DNA of 64,000 nucleotides from Straminergon stramineum (GCA_963920665.1 OY987267.1:6138001-6202000); one strand, 5' to 3'; shown: positions 1-12,208, counted from the first letter of the stretch. Program-made: numbers and translations. The notes: generated by a model from the letters alone, not told the origin.

Positions 1-1536
1 GGGAAGGATGACGATGAGGAAGAAGAGGAAAATATGGACCATGAAGAGCTTGGGAAGTACAATACTGTTGATCCTGACAAGATGCGGTGAGTCAGTCTTC
101 CTTTATGGTTTCCCCTTGTGAAGCTTTGAAATTCACGTGGTCCCAGTGATGAATCCTCCATGCTTCACATCTTCAGGCACCTTTAGGCTATTCTTTTCTT
201 TTCGCTATTTGACGTTATCAATGCTTAATGGAAAATTTGGTAGAATTATGTAGACGTTTTACTGATTTTTAGACACCAATTATTAGGAAATGTACAATAG
301 GAATATAGAGACATAATAATCTGAAAGTAGCTACAGGGAGATGATCACTGGGAAACCTATCTATGAATCGCGGGGATGTCTCATGAATTGGGTTATACGT
401 TTCTTGCCTCCCAATGATCAATCTCCCCATGATGTTGTCTGAATAATTCTGGAACAGTCTAATTTTACTGAAAATTGTGCTGTCTTCAATGTGTGCAGAG
501 CTGTGCTAGCAACCTTCACCCCTGAACAGATGAGTCGATATGAGTGCTATCGACGTTCTGGATTTCAGAGGGCCAACATGCGACGTGTATGTTTCTTCCT
601 CCTGCGCTCATGTTGGGATCTCGCAAAATTATGGTGAACAGGAGTTGGCGCTTTATGGAGTTTTCAAAGTGATTGTCATATTCCGATGAACTATTGTATT
701 GTGTATATTTTAACGGGTCTGCTTGTGTGTTGAGGAGGGGTGCAGTTGTTACAGAGTGTATCTGGTGCTCCAGTCTCGGTTCCCATGACAATCGTCATCT
801 CCGGAATAGCTAAAATGTTCGTTGGGGAGCTCGTGGAGATAGGTATGCTTGTTTCTAACAAAACTTTGAAATGTGAAGTTTAGTCTTGCTCTTTCTGAAC
901 AAGATTTCATTAACTGAGTTTATCTGTTATCATCCTGAGTTCATTGTTCTTCCTCTATTCATAAGTGATAGTGTTTCATAATTTCGTTTATAAGCCATTT
1001 TGTGTATTCCTTGGTGTAATGGAGTTAGTGTGATGTGTTAGCTGCTTATAGGTAGCAAAAGTAATCGTGTTTAGCTTGATTTAATATTTACCCCCCAAGT
1101 CCCTGAACTAGGCCACTTCTGGTACGCCCCAATTACAAATGCCCTAAATAAAATTGGAAAATAGAAATAGAAAATTCACTTCAGAGACTAACAGTTCTGT
1201 CGTTTAAAAATGTAGGACATGATTTGTTGTATCCTGTTACCTCCTTGAAGCTTTCTAAATAATTTATTTGAACCTCTATAGATATAGAAGTAGCCACTTC
1301 TGGCCATTTGGGCACGTAGGTGTTAAGGAACAGGCATTATGTGCCTTAGTTTGGCGTGCACAGTATGTTATCCAATACTGATCTGTGAACTACTTTCTTT
1401 GCTTACAGGACGAATAGTGATGACTGAAAGAAACGAGACAGGGCCGATTCGCCCTACGCACATTCGTGAAGCCTATCGACGACTGAAGCTCGAGGGCAAA
1501 GTTCCTCTACGTAGCAGGCCTCGTCTCTTTCGGTAG
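1..1536 (+). CDS. TAF11: TAF11, TFIID subunit 11 (5'-truncated by window edge)
   Basis: TAF11 is a histone-fold subunit of TFIID that pairs with TAF13 and contacts TBP/TFIIA at RNA polymerase II promoters. Four exons are readable: 1-86, 499-586, 746-842 and 1409-1536 (TAG stop), all with GT-AG introns and consistent phases (the CG|A and G|GA codons are split across introns). The first exon encodes an acidic stretch (DDDEEEEE), as in other TAF11 N-termini. Exons 2-4 encode the histone fold, including FTPEQMSRYECYRRS, then ISGIAKMFVGELVEIGRIV, then the hallmark C-terminus GPIRPTHIREAYRRLKLEGK ending PRLFR. The start codon and N-terminal region lie left of the window. The last intron is AT-rich and about 570 bp long. 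The family call is secure; only the missing 5' end is uncertain. Confidence 0.94.
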
Positions 1537-2862
1537 TGGGAGTGCTTGATATTATTGTTTTTCTCTGTCAAGAAGTGTAAAGGAACACGTCAACCTCCAA
1601 CAACCTGAACCAGAAATCAAGTGCTATGAAGACGGCCAATATGTCTTAAACAAAGCTAGTCTCGCTCTTGTTCTCTCAGCTCATCCAAGTGAGCATAGTC
1701 ACGAGGGAACCAGCAGAAAGTTGAGGCGGGTGATTGTGTCCACTGAATGACAAAGCCCTCTTAGGTTCACAATGCAAATTGGATTATTTCATCTGTTCAT
1801 TTTGTTTAAAGTTCTGCTGAGGATGGCGGAGGATTATGTTGTGTTGTCATTCCAAATTTAAGTCAGGTGAGACTATTTTTGGATTATGCATTTGGCTGTA
1901 ACTCTAAAATAATGGTAGAAAAGGGTCACCACAACTTCTAACTTCTTGTCATGCATCCCAATTTTGACCATCAGATTGAACTCTTTTGCATTTGAACTGT
2001 ACAAATGAAGTCAAGCTTCCCAGGCTTGTTTCTAATTCAATTTTAAAACTTGAATTTTTTACCTGAATATTTCAGTTATTGAAATTCCACGACATGACAT
2101 GGAATTTTAAATATCGAATGACATGAGAATTTATTTATTTTTTGAAACACATGGACAATTTCCATTCCAGAATGACATGAGAATTTTGCTTACACTATAA
2201 TATTCTACACTATTATAGACTTAAAGTTGCAGGTTTCACCATAAATTTATGAGCTTTGCTAAGAGTAGAAACAACTTTGTACAACATACACAAAATTGCT
2301 CACCAATATTGAAAGCTTCCATCCAATGCATGCTTGGATTCCAAATATTCTTCCCTAGTCAATCTTGCAAAAACTAAGGAAAAAGGCCATAAGAAGATGT
2401 GCAATGAATATTTGTAATTTAGATAAGTACAAGTGGTACTTCAAACTATCATATACAATCCAAATGATAATTTTCTTAGATATGACAAATGCAAAATATT
2501 CTACTTGCATATAGTAGTTAGAAAAACACTTGCATACATTGTTTTTCCCTAAGAAGGGTGATATGAACCTTGTAGTGTATTCTCACTAGTTCAAATCTAT
2601 GTTGAAAAAACCATGTTAAACCATGATTTGATGTTGACTTTGTATTTCTTAAAACACTATTGTGCTAGTTTCAATCTAGATTTAATACAAAACCATAATT
2701 TGAAATGATTTTTTTAGTGTGGATTTGTACTAGTATCTAGTAACTTCAAACTCTTTACTCTTGAACAAATTTTATTCATAAAAAAGGTATTTTTTGAATT
2801 TGAGCCCAACTAGAATGAAGTTAATCAAGTCTAATTTATCCTCCAATTCAAAAAAAAGCTTA
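1537..2862. other. TAF11 3' flank, AT-rich, no gene seen
   Basis: The sequence starts as mixed-composition 3'-UTR-like DNA to about 1.85 kb and then becomes AT-rich. I see no ORF with family resemblance on either strand and no tRNA or rRNA. Confidence 0.6.
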
Positions 2863-3240
2863 AAATTCAATATTATATTGCAATTTGGACTTTGGGCCTA
2901 TAACTATGGAATGCCAAATTTCTTATTATAGTATGACAAAGAAAATTAGTTTGAATTGTGATGTTTTCCACTATGATAGACACATGGTGAAATTTTCATA
3001 TTTCTTGAGATAATTTTGTATTTGATATGAATTTTATTCAACTAATTAATAAAAAATTCATGATAATTTCAAATTTTTCTCAAAAAGATCTGAAATTTTT
3101 TATGACTTATAGAAGACATATGATTTCATGTCTGAAAAATAAAAATAAAATTTTCCATTCATATATGGTTGCCAAATGGGAGCATACAAAGTGACTAAGT
3201 TTATTGTTTGAAAAAGTGGTAATAGGACCATCCTTCTAGG
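2863..3240 (+). repeat. Dispersed AT-rich repeat, copy A (partner at 24193-24530)
   Basis: This stretch and 24193-24530 share an order of phrases: an 'ATTTG(G/A)ACTTTGG' start, a 'TTTTGTAT..ATATGAATTTT' block, then 'CTGAAATTTTT(T)ATGAC' followed by 'AGAAGACAT'. Similarity is clear by eye but interrupted by substitutions and small gaps. No coding potential is visible. It is probably an old non-autonomous transposon remnant; the ends are approximate. Confidence 0.65.
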
Positions 3241-4280
3241 GTTAATAATGTTGAGCAAGGCACCTGCTTCACAGGACGATTAAAGAATACAACATGTCTA
3301 CAGAAAACCGGTTGTTTCCATTACAATGCTCTTCAATCCCTCATCCTTGTAATTGGTTTCTAACTAAGATTGTCTGGAGAACTGGAGCTCCGCAGTAGAA
3401 ATTTACTGGAATGCTAAATATGACCGTTGTGGAAAGTTACAACATAGCATTGTGTGGTGACTCGATGTGTCCATGTGACTGAGCATCTCCCAAATGAAAC
3501 CCATTTTAGGCAGGTTTGAAACAAACCCGCAAGTCTTCAAAAATCTGTGCTCTAACATCTTATAGAAAAATCAGAAAGATAGCTCTCCACCTCCTGAAGG
3601 GTGTTGCAATCATTCTTGTCGCCTCAAGTCAAGGACAGGCCCAGAACTCATTGATGAGAACACTGCCATCCCACCATGAACAGTACACCAGTCAACAATT
3701 AGCCTGCCGCAGATAGCTTTCGAATGCTTCAAGAGACGCACCTTATCTCATACCGACAACGACGCCAAAAATGGAACTTGTCCTTGAAAATTAAGGAAGT
3801 GATGAGCTATTTTCAAGCGTGTACTTAAAAGGCATTCCCTAAGAAATGTAAAAACAAACTGATACTTATTGCAGAATTTTCAATCGCAGAATTTTCAACA
3901 CATGGACATTGAGATTAAGGAATCAGAAAATCTAACAATAAAACGTTGAGCTCTCATAACTACTACAAATAAATTCAAACGCCAAAATTCAAATGCCATT
4001 CTTGGACTTCATATACATATAGTTGCAACTTGCCTACGTGTAGCAAAAAAACAGACCTCTCATGCATACCGAAAACATAGTTGTTAATGCGATCTTTTCG
4101 GTAAAAGTTCAATCTACCTTACTGGTAAACTCGAAATCAGCCCTAGAGATTTGATGGATTAGAAAGAAGGTATGCCTATTGAATTGACACAGCCAGCTAA
4201 ACTCAAAGCTGATGAGGAATACAATGAAGTACTCACCTCTTGCAGTGGTGAACAAACTCTTGCAGTGCCTGCCTAATCTT
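3241..4280. other. Moderate-GC flank downstream of the LRR pseudogene
   Basis: Composition is closer to the gene islands than to the AT-rich desert. The minus strand has short open stretches (for example around 3610-3720) ending in stops, with no family I recognise. It may be 3' UTR or further remnants of the broken minus-strand LRR gene that ends near 4281. Confidence 0.45.
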
Positions 4281-5860
4281 TAATTTCCATCTGAATCAGT
4301 AGCCTCCATTCCTGAAACCATCTGCCCTATTCTTCTAAAACTCTCTCCATTGTTCTCCACACAGCCTTCATCAACGTCACTAAAACCTGGCAGTGTCTTC
4401 GAACGAAGACAACGGGTTATGTGAACAAATCTCAACTTAGTGAAGCCAATGAAATTTTGCAGACTCCAAACAGGGACAGTTGTTCAAAAAAAACTTCCAA
4501 CGTTGTCAAGGGCACATTACTACCGGAAGTCACTCTAGTTTTTCCACATATAACTCTCTCAATTGCCTAAAGATTCTCAAATTTGGAAGAACATGGATTG
4601 GCAAACTCCTCAAATCCAAAGTGCATAGCTGCGGAAGAGTCCCACATACTACCCGTCCTATTGAACATAAATCTGCTAATGTAAGTGATTCCAGCCTCAA
4701 AAGCTGTCCAAATAGGCACCCTCTTCAGCTGGTTGCATACACTAATCGCTAGGCTTTGAAATGAAGTTAAGCAGCTCACGATTGACAAATCCTCAAAATC
4801 GCATCCTCTGAACACCATTTTTTGTAAGGGCAACAAACTCTCGAGACCTTCCAGTTCACGCATTCCTGTGCAAATGTGTCGTTAGGCTCTCCAAACCCGT
4901 CCATCCAACCATACATGGTAATCATTGTTCTCTCCATCCTTTGCTCACCTTCTGGATCTTTGTGACCAGAGGCTGAGTAGGATAGTACTTCATTGGGTCA
5001 AAGTGGGCATAAAGTTTTTGCAAGGCTACTATTATCTCCAAGCTTGGAAATGGCTTCACCAAACTATCCTCTGAATCAAGTACTTGGAGGTTTGAAAGCA
5101 TTCCATATCTGGCGACGTCTTCAAATACTTGCAACTTGATGCAATGAATACCTGTAACGTGCCCAAGCATTCTAAACCTGGTACTGTTGAAACATTGCAT
5201 TCTAAAATCACCCACTGAATCGCATGGACAACTAAAATCAACAACCCGTATTAGAGGGTCAAGAGCATGCTCTAAAATCACGGGACAGCAGAGCAGCATT
5301 TCACGAAGCTTTCAACATTGCTTCTATACTTCACACACAATATAGCTGCATCTAAACAAAAGAAACAATCCCAAACTTAAATGCTGAAACAACTGAGACC
5401 TAATTTTGAAACCTAATATCAACAACTCGAAGAAAACAGTCAACAGGAAGCGCTTCAGTCGAAAGACAACAGTGCAGCATTTTACAAAGTCTTCAACATT
5501 CCCTTGCATAGTGCATGCACAAAATTGTTACAAACAGAAAGACAATCCCAACCTTAAATGCTGGACCAAATGAATCCTAACTTCGCATACCCTCTAGTCT
5601 ATTCCTAAATCTGCTTCAAGAAATGTCCTCTCCTGATATTCCCTTCTAGACAGCTTCCATTTTAGAGACCTAAATACGTAGCTCTTTTATCGATGATAAG
5701 GATTCTAAGTCTCTGCTCAGAATTGAACAAGACATCACCTCAAGACTGGATAATGAGACACACTGGTTGCCTATCTCACCAATGAAGATGCATGGGAGTG
5801 ATTCGGTATATGTTGCAGAGAAACAGAGAGGCACCAAGGTTGACACGAACAAGGACCAGT
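4281..5860 (-). pseudogene. Leucine-rich-repeat gene remnant (NLR/LRR type)
   Basis: The minus strand carries several LRR-like blocks in different frames separated by stops and frameshifts. From 5' to 3' they include a block near 5670-5790 (VSLSSLEVMSCSIL), one near 5060-5190 (GLECLGTLQVFIASSCKYLK), one near 4570-4860 (LLPLQKMVFRGCDFEDLS, then SFQSLAISVCNQLKRVP) and a last one at 4281-4470 (FTKLRFVHITRC, LPGFSDVDEG) ending at a TAA near 4281. The spacing L..L.I..C..L..LP is typical of plant resistance-type LRRs. The frame shifts around a T8 run near 4490, and a 181-bp tandem duplication sits at 5293-5600. No NB-ARC or TIR domain is visible. A multi-exon gene with very short introns is possible, but the stops favour a pseudogene. 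Confidence 0.68.
5293..5600. repeat. Tandem duplication, period about 181 bp
   Basis: The phrase GCAGCATTTCACGAAGCTTT at 5293 recurs as GCAGCATTTTACAAAGTCTT at 5474. Both are followed by AACATT and later by GACAATCCCAA / ACAATCCCAAAC and TTAAATGCTG. Two diverged units lie within the LRR remnant. Confidence 0.75.
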
Positions 5861-5918
5861 TTTAAAACCTGCTGTTCAAGGGACCCAAGTGACAATGGTA
5901 GCCACCTAAAGCTGATAT

Positions 5919-7957
5919 TCAGCTGTAAATAGCCACATCAAGAAAGTCCCCGGTCTGCAAAACCCGATGCAAATCCAACGTCATTTCACTGAATTTTCGA
6001 ATTAAGTAATGAAATCTCAATGCATGGAGAAACTAAAACACATATAGCTTTTGCAAATTTGCGGATGAGTCATTTCACAGGAGAGCAGGTGAAATGAACT
6101 ACCTGGAATTGAAGCTCTTCAAGACTCCTAAAATCGTCACCTCTTCTTCCAGACGGAGTCGAATATGTCAAGCCGACCTGTGAAATCAAGGGAAGCCAAG
6201 AATTAGACATTAGCACAAACAAGTTCTCACAGAATGACAAATAGTACTAATTGAATACAGTTAGAAAATGGCGTCCTATTACAGAATCAGATCATTGAAG
6301 GCTTTCTCAACTAATGAAATATGGAAGCTTACAGTGCGAATCACGTTGCGACCACTGCGATCAGGGTAGACAAAAGCGAAAGACAATCGTGCATCTCGCT
6401 TCCTCGCCGCCGGAGCAACCTCCTTCACCTGAAGATAAAAAATATGAAACAAATATAACTCAGTGTCCTCAAATGGCACTGATCGACAAAGACACATCTT
6501 CCCAAATGACTATAGAAAACCCTCGGAGACAAAGGCTCATGACTTTTCCTAGTGCTGAACCTGTAACTGGCCAAATGGCTAAACGTGATCACTTCCATAT
6601 CAACTCTATGGAAATGGAAGTCGTAACTAGACAGAAAAGAAAACTAAGAATGTCCACGGAGGAATGGAAACAACTGCCACATGACGATGAGTGTGCGCTC
6701 ACCAGATCAGTCAGCTCTCGCAAAGTGGCATCTCGCCATGTGTAGATTTGAACCTCGTCCTTGGGTTCTTTCCCTCGCATGCTAAAATCTTCAACTGTGT
6801 GGTGGCCACCATTCTGTATTAAAACCACAAAAAAAGCATGTCAAGTTCACTCAGAGTAAAACAATACCGAGCAAGTGAAATCACATTCAATCATGTTGAC
6901 TGGCATAGAACATATCATGCAAACCCGACGTATCCGATGTATAAAGGAGCCTAGCGTATTTACGAAAACAAAGGGTCAAGAGATCAACCCCTAGGGGATC
7001 CCTATTTGTCAGCTTTTGAGTACATATTTTCTAAGACCTTCATCAGACATCCTGAAGAGCCTCGCGGCCATTCTGGCCGTATCACAAACCCTACTTGCTC
7101 TGCTACATAAAGTTTGTGATTGTGATTCATAAGGGTCTTCTAGGAGCACCCTGAAGTCGGGGGTCTTCAAAGCATCGGTCATGGAGGAAGAAACCCTATC
7201 AAATGCTGGGGTTGCTCCTCCGGGATCCCCATATTGCAAACTAAACCATTCCGACTAATAAACACGAACATTTGAACCGGGAGTGAGAATAGTACCCTAG
7301 TGAAGACTCGAAGGAGCAGAGGGCATGTCTGCAACAACAAATGCAGCTCACAATCAGTATAACGGCAAGACAATTTTTGTAAGTCTAGACAAGTGCTATA
7401 ACAATTCTGCACACGAAGACTTGGACTCCAGAAGTCTGTCCACATCATTTCCGAAACAAAACACCACAAGCTGTTGCTCTGGAACAAAACCAGATTTCCG
7501 CTTCTTACTGTGAGCAATGTGAGAGCTTGTGACATAATTACACCATCGACTACTGATTCTTGACCTCCAACAAGAAGCTATCGATCGCTGCTTATCCTAC
7601 CCATCAAATAAAATGATGAAAGTTTCAACGACCTGTGCTCCTCAAATATATTATTTTACAGTTACAGCATATTGAACACGAGTAACGAACTCATGGAGCT
7701 CAAACAAAACAGTCACCCTCTTACGTCGCTCATATTTTCTTCATGGAGAATGCACATTGAACTTAAAATTTCGAATATTACAAACTCCGTAAAACACATA
7801 AATCAGCAATACATACAAGAAAAGAAGTGAGTCTAACCTTCTCTCGGTCGACCACCGGAATATTGGCAGGCGGGCCAGAAGGTCCTCTGGGTCCGGCCAT
7901 ATTGCGAGAACCGCGCGCTTGTGCATCCGAAGGCGCTGCTGCTACATGCGCTGCCAT
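5919..7957 (-). CDS. SAP18: SAP18, Sin3-associated polypeptide 18
   Basis: SAP18 is a small ubiquitin-fold protein of the SIN3/HDAC corepressor and of the ASAP/exon-junction-associated splicing complex. Six exons on the minus strand all join in phase 0: 7838-7957, 7296-7328, 6703-6813, 6333-6428, 6103-6177 and 5919-5954 (TGA). They give 156 residues against about 150 in Arabidopsis. Family signatures in order are VDREK, TCPLLLRVF, GGHHTVEDFSMRGKEPKDEV, QIYTWRDATLRELTDL, RDARLSFAFVYPDRSGR and the C-terminal GDFLDVAIY. I chose the ATG at 7957 (MAAHVAAAPS); a second in-frame ATG at codon 20 (MAGPRGP) is possible. The N-terminus is a low-complexity Ala/Gly/Pro leader as in plant homologues. The 11-codon second exon is unusually small. 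The 5' flank contains a telo-box-like motif. Confidence 0.95.
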
Positions 7958-8467
7958 CTCCAAAAATTCTTGACTCCACAACGACAAACTCGAACCGCAG
8001 CAAACAAACTAAACCACAAAGAATTCAAACCGCAAGTATCCCGCCACGACGATGAAACTCAAGAATCGTCTCGCCAACACAGAACCCAGGAAGAAGTTGG
8101 AACCTTGGAAATAGGACCCTTGATGGGGGTTTAGGGTTTGGGATGAAACGGTTGGGAACATGTTGGGAACAGAGAAGGGAACATCCTCAACTAGCAATCC
8201 TGTTTGCTCATCGATCTCTTTTCCCCGCCTCATCGTTCCAATTTGGCAGTCGTAGTTGTAGACCTCAGGATTTGCTACACGATAGTATATGAAATTTGTA
8301 GAATTTTCAAGTGTTTGTAGAATCTCTCAATTTTGTTTCAAGATTTGAAATGAGATAGTTGTGAGATTTGTAGAATTTGTAAGCATTCATTGAATTTCAC
8401 AATTTTGTTTCATGGTTTGAAATGAGATAGGCACTGCGAGGTGCTGCAGATTTGTGGGCCTTTCGTA
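7958..8467. promoter_or_regulatory. Shared intergenic region of divergent SAP18 and STR8-like genes
   Basis: The two start codons face away from each other across about 510 bp, so both promoters and 5' UTRs must lie here or overlap. GGGTTTAGGGTTTGGG at about 8129-8144, on the SAP18 side, reads as a telo-box (AAACCCTAAA) on the minus strand. A 72-bp tandem duplication occupies 8287-8430 on the STR8 side. No convincing TATA box was seen. Confidence 0.7.
8287..8430. repeat. 72-bp tandem duplication upstream of the STR8-like gene
   Basis: Two units (8287-8358 and 8359-8430) each end in TTTGAAATGAGATAG and share CAATTTTGTTTCA and ATTTGTAGAATTT. The unit boundary is set by the identical GAGATAG ends at 8358 and 8430. 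Confidence 0.8.
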
Positions 8468-11400
8468 ATGTGTCACCTGTTGCAGACCTCCGCCTTTTTA
8501 CGGTGGTCGGCCTTGAGGTTTCGCCATTATGAGGGTTTGCAGTTTCGGTACCTGATGCTCCCTTGTGCTTTTCCTTTGTTCTCGCACCACCTTGCTGCAA
8601 AGCCAAGTCCAAATCGAGCTTCCAGAGGCATATTTATTGAGACCCTTGGTAAGGTCCCAGGAGGTGGTGTTTCTAGATTTCGAACCTTCAAGTCACGGAG
8701 CATTGCTTATGAAGATGTCCGTAGTAGGGGCGAGAATTATGATGCAGACAGCGACGACGAAGAGGAAGAGGATGATGGGAGAGTGTACGAAGCAGGGGAT
8801 GATTACATTGTGGTGAATTTCTACCATTTTGTGGATATTGAGGATGCTCACGGCGAGGTTGCCATGCATGCGGCCTTCATCGAGGTGAGGCATTTGAAGT
8901 TTTCATGAAATGGTGCATTTGCTTAGATCGCATCACTTGTGAATTCTTGTGATATAAATGGAAAGTGGTAACAGATGGTGGGATAGGCTGCAGGGTCGCG
9001 ATATTCGAGGGCGGATATACATCAATCATCAAGGCATCAATGCGCAGGTTTCGTCTCTGCCCTTTTTGAATTTTTGTTTCATAGATGAGATGTTGTCATA
9101 GTGAGTGAAATGCAGTGATGTGAGTTAGAGGTTCTTGTTGATGTTGCAACAACAAAATTGTTGAAGAACTCCATTACAAGTTAGCTTCTCAATGATGATA
9201 AGGGTATCGTGATAGTGTTGATTAGTAGAGAATCCACCTCTAAGAGGTATTCTAGTAATCGTAGACGCATTACATTTGGCAGGATTTTCGTTAGACAGTC
9301 TTAAATGGCGTTACTATTGGCAGGGTTTCACGCGGCTATGTTTTCAGATTTCCTCTCGACTTGTCTAGTGTTGGCAAGGTTTGATACTGCTAGGGTTTAA
9401 TCTGCTTAGGTTTTGTAGAATAACTCGAGTAGGTTATCTACTGGTGATTGCAAATGAAGGGTGACACTTCAGGAGACGGCTTGTGTGCAGTTTAGTGGAC
9501 CTAGAGAAGATGCCATGGCATATGCTGATTGGGTAAAAGCGGATGAGAGATTTTCACCGACATATATTCAAGTCTCTCCATCTCCACGTGGCCATGCTTT
9601 TCCGAGACTAAAGCTTCGATACAAACCATCCTTGGTTCAGGTGAGCCACATGCACTATTCAATTACATTACTGTTTTTATTACACTATGTTTTCTATAAT
9701 TGTCGCCATCAACAGAGTTTCGGTTTGATGGAAGTGCCAAAGTGCAGCCTGTGCTTGACCGAAGTAAATTGAGAAACTGTAATGCGTCGGCCTGCCGCTA
9801 CAGGTGTGTGAAATTGAGAACCTTCCGCTCACAGACCCGTCAGCAAGAGCCGTGCCTCTCACTTCTAAGGCATGGCGAGAGAAGCTTGAGACGCGCTGTC
9901 AAAGTGAAGAGAAAGACGAGCTGAAAAATGTGAAAAAAGTTTTACTTCTGGATGTACGGAATAGTATGTTTCTCTTGCCATACCTGTTCTCTGTGATGCT
10001 TCTTATCCCCTGAAGGACCAACATTTCACTGTTTCATGTTTGACCAATTGAGTTGATCATATTTTGAAATTTTCAATTTGGCCAAATTGTGCGTCTTCAG
10101 AATCAGTGAAGAACATGGCATGTATGGGTCAAACATAAAATAAAATTCAACAACAGGTCCCCATACGACCCATTGAGAGTGCTAAAATCATGAGCCCAAT
10201 TTTGGTCCTTCAGGAGTTATATAGACCTCGATCCTTGATACTTTGATTAAACCTTAGTGGCTAAGTAGCATCGTGTCTTATGACTTCATTTAGCTACAAG
10301 CAATCAAAGTTGTCGGAATTATGCTAGTCGTTTCAGAAATTGCACTTATTCTTCTTAAATTTATCATGTAAATTTCAGGCAGAGATTAAGTACCGTTATA
10401 GAGTGTGTAGTCTCTAGTTTTGTGACGCGTGTAATGGCGCAGGATATGAATGGGATGTGGGCCACTTCCAAGGAGCACAACGACCAGAAGTGGAATGCTT
10501 CAAATCTACAGAATTTGGCTTATCTGACGATAAGGTATGATTTGGTGCACCTTGTCTTTCTGTCACCTAACACTCTGCATGACATGAGTCAACGAAGCAG
10601 TTACTTTTCATATCAAGAGAAAACCTTCGCCTAATCAAGTGGATTTCAGGTGGATGATGACCCATTAGCAGGAGTGGATAAGGAGAACACGGATGTTATG
10701 ATGTACTGCACTGGTGGTATTCGGTGCGATGTATATTCCACTATTCTCAGGTACACCCCAAGGGTCGCTTACTATCAACGCCTTCCAAAAGTCATTATCG
10801 ATAGCACATGTCAGTCATGTGTTGAGTTTCCTACTTGGTAGATATAGTGCAAAATTATGCTGGAAGGTGAATAGAATGTGCACTCTTTGGTTCGGGCTTT
10901 TAGATACTCCTTCGAGCTGTTTTGTTTGGAAGATGACAAGCTTGTATGGACGTGGACTTGCACACAGGAAGAAAGGCTTCAAAAACCTCTACAGCCTTAG
11001 GGGTGGTGTAGCGAAGTATCTCAAGGAAGAAGGTGCCTCTCAATGGAATGGACGACTTTTTGTATTTGATTCTCGACTAGCTGTCCCACCTGCTTTCTAT
11101 CACGGTGAATCGGAAGAGACGCAGAGTGATTCTTCAAACTTGACGACTATAGCCAGATGTGTCACATGTGGTAGTGCTGTTGAGCCTGTGCACCGAAACT
11201 GTGCCAACCTCGACTGCAATAACTTATATCTGTAAGTTGACTTGTGTCCCTAGCTTGACATTTCTGAAAGAATCTGCTAACACCTTGAGCTCCTGTTCTA
11301 ATCCAAGGAGAAACGGGTGCATCATAGATCACTAAATTCTGTATTTTCTCTCTTTGCCACAAATTCTCTTACATCTTGAGTTCAAGAATGAAAGTGTTGG

Positions 11401-12163
11401 TACTCAGCCAACTGTTGTAGGCGAGTATCGTTGCTACCAACCATAGTTCACCTACAGTGAAAGAGTGTGTGGTCAACTCTGACTCTAGAATGTTACAAGG
11501 GCAGCGAGATTTGAAGGCTAGACTTGAAGACGCTTATTTTGTTCACCTTAGTTCCTTCGGAGGATTCTACACTGATTTGTCCTAATACTGCTTGTTACGA
11601 AATGAATTTACATATGGCTATAACTTTTTACAGGGGAGGAATATTTTTACCCATTGTATGTGTACTAGCACTATTCATGTTGAAGTATAATCACAACTAT
11701 CATTGATAAAAATATTCTTTACCCGTAAAAAGTTATAACCATACGTACATTCGTTTCATAACGCGCAGTAATGGGACAAATCGGTGTAGTTTGTTTGCCA
11801 TGTAAGTGAGCTTCATTGATATGCACGCAGTGGGCTGAAGTAGCAATCTCCTTTCTCATGTGCAGATCATGTGCTCTCTGTGTTACCCAATTTCGGGGCT
11901 GCTGTTGCAACCAATGCATGGACGCACCAAGGCTGAGGCCCATATTGAGACCAGATGAAACTTACCAGCGCTGGCACAACTACCGAGATCCTCTACCACC
12001 GCCTCCTCGGCCGCCAGGGTGGGTTAGTCGGCGAGCCCTCAAGAGACGCAGACGGAAGGAACGCCGGAAAGAAGCAGAGCTGCTCAACAGCGGCACTGGT
12101 GTACCAGACTCCACAGGTTCTGATTCTCCAGAGGAAGCTTCTTCCTTGGTTCACCAATTGTAG
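8468..12163 (+). CDS. STR8: STR8-like rhodanese, TrhO family, probably plastid-targeted
   Basis: The gene has eight exons: 8468-8884, 8994-9047, 9491-9640, 9804-9963, 10443-10534, 10650-10750, 10968-11231 and 11866-12163 (TAG), giving 511 residues. The order matches plant STR8 and bacterial TrhO (YceA), which uses a rhodanese domain in hydroxylation of tRNA wobble uridine. Residues 1 to about 90 look like a transit peptide followed by an acidic linker (DSDDEEEEDDG). The N-terminal domain follows (YIVVNFYHFVDIED, then GRIYINHQGINAQFSGP), then the rhodanese domain with VLLLDVRN and active-site CTGGIRCD (Cys about 311), and a Cys-rich tail (RCVTCG, HRNCANLDC, GCCCNQC). The start is the first in-frame ATG; an upstream exon is not excluded. 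About 55 basic residues beyond the usual end (after HNYRDP) include RRALKRRRRKERRK. The last intron carries a foldback MITE. Confidence 0.92.
11567..11789. mobile_element. Foldback MITE in the last intron of the STR8-like gene
   Basis: CTACACTGATTTGTCC at 11567 pairs with the reverse complement of GGACAAATCGGTGTAG at 11774-11789. The arms continue inward through GCTATAACTTTTTAC / GTAAAAAGTTATAACC and GGAATATTTTTA / AAAAATATTC. The element is about 223 bp, has no ORF and has no clear target duplication. The arms are slightly diverged, so the insertion is not recent. Confidence 0.88.
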
Positions 12164-12208
12164 GCCATTCTCCCTTTCAATGAGATGCATTGATCGATAG
12201 TATTAGAC

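Noticed and set aside
6314..6745. 143-codon plus-strand frame
   Set aside because: It is antisense to SAP18 exons 3-4 and crosses their splice sites; a shadow of the real gene.
7179..7535. 118-codon minus-strand frame as a SAP18 isoform
   Set aside because: Only its TCPLLLRVFTR part is exon 2; the rest is read-through into introns.
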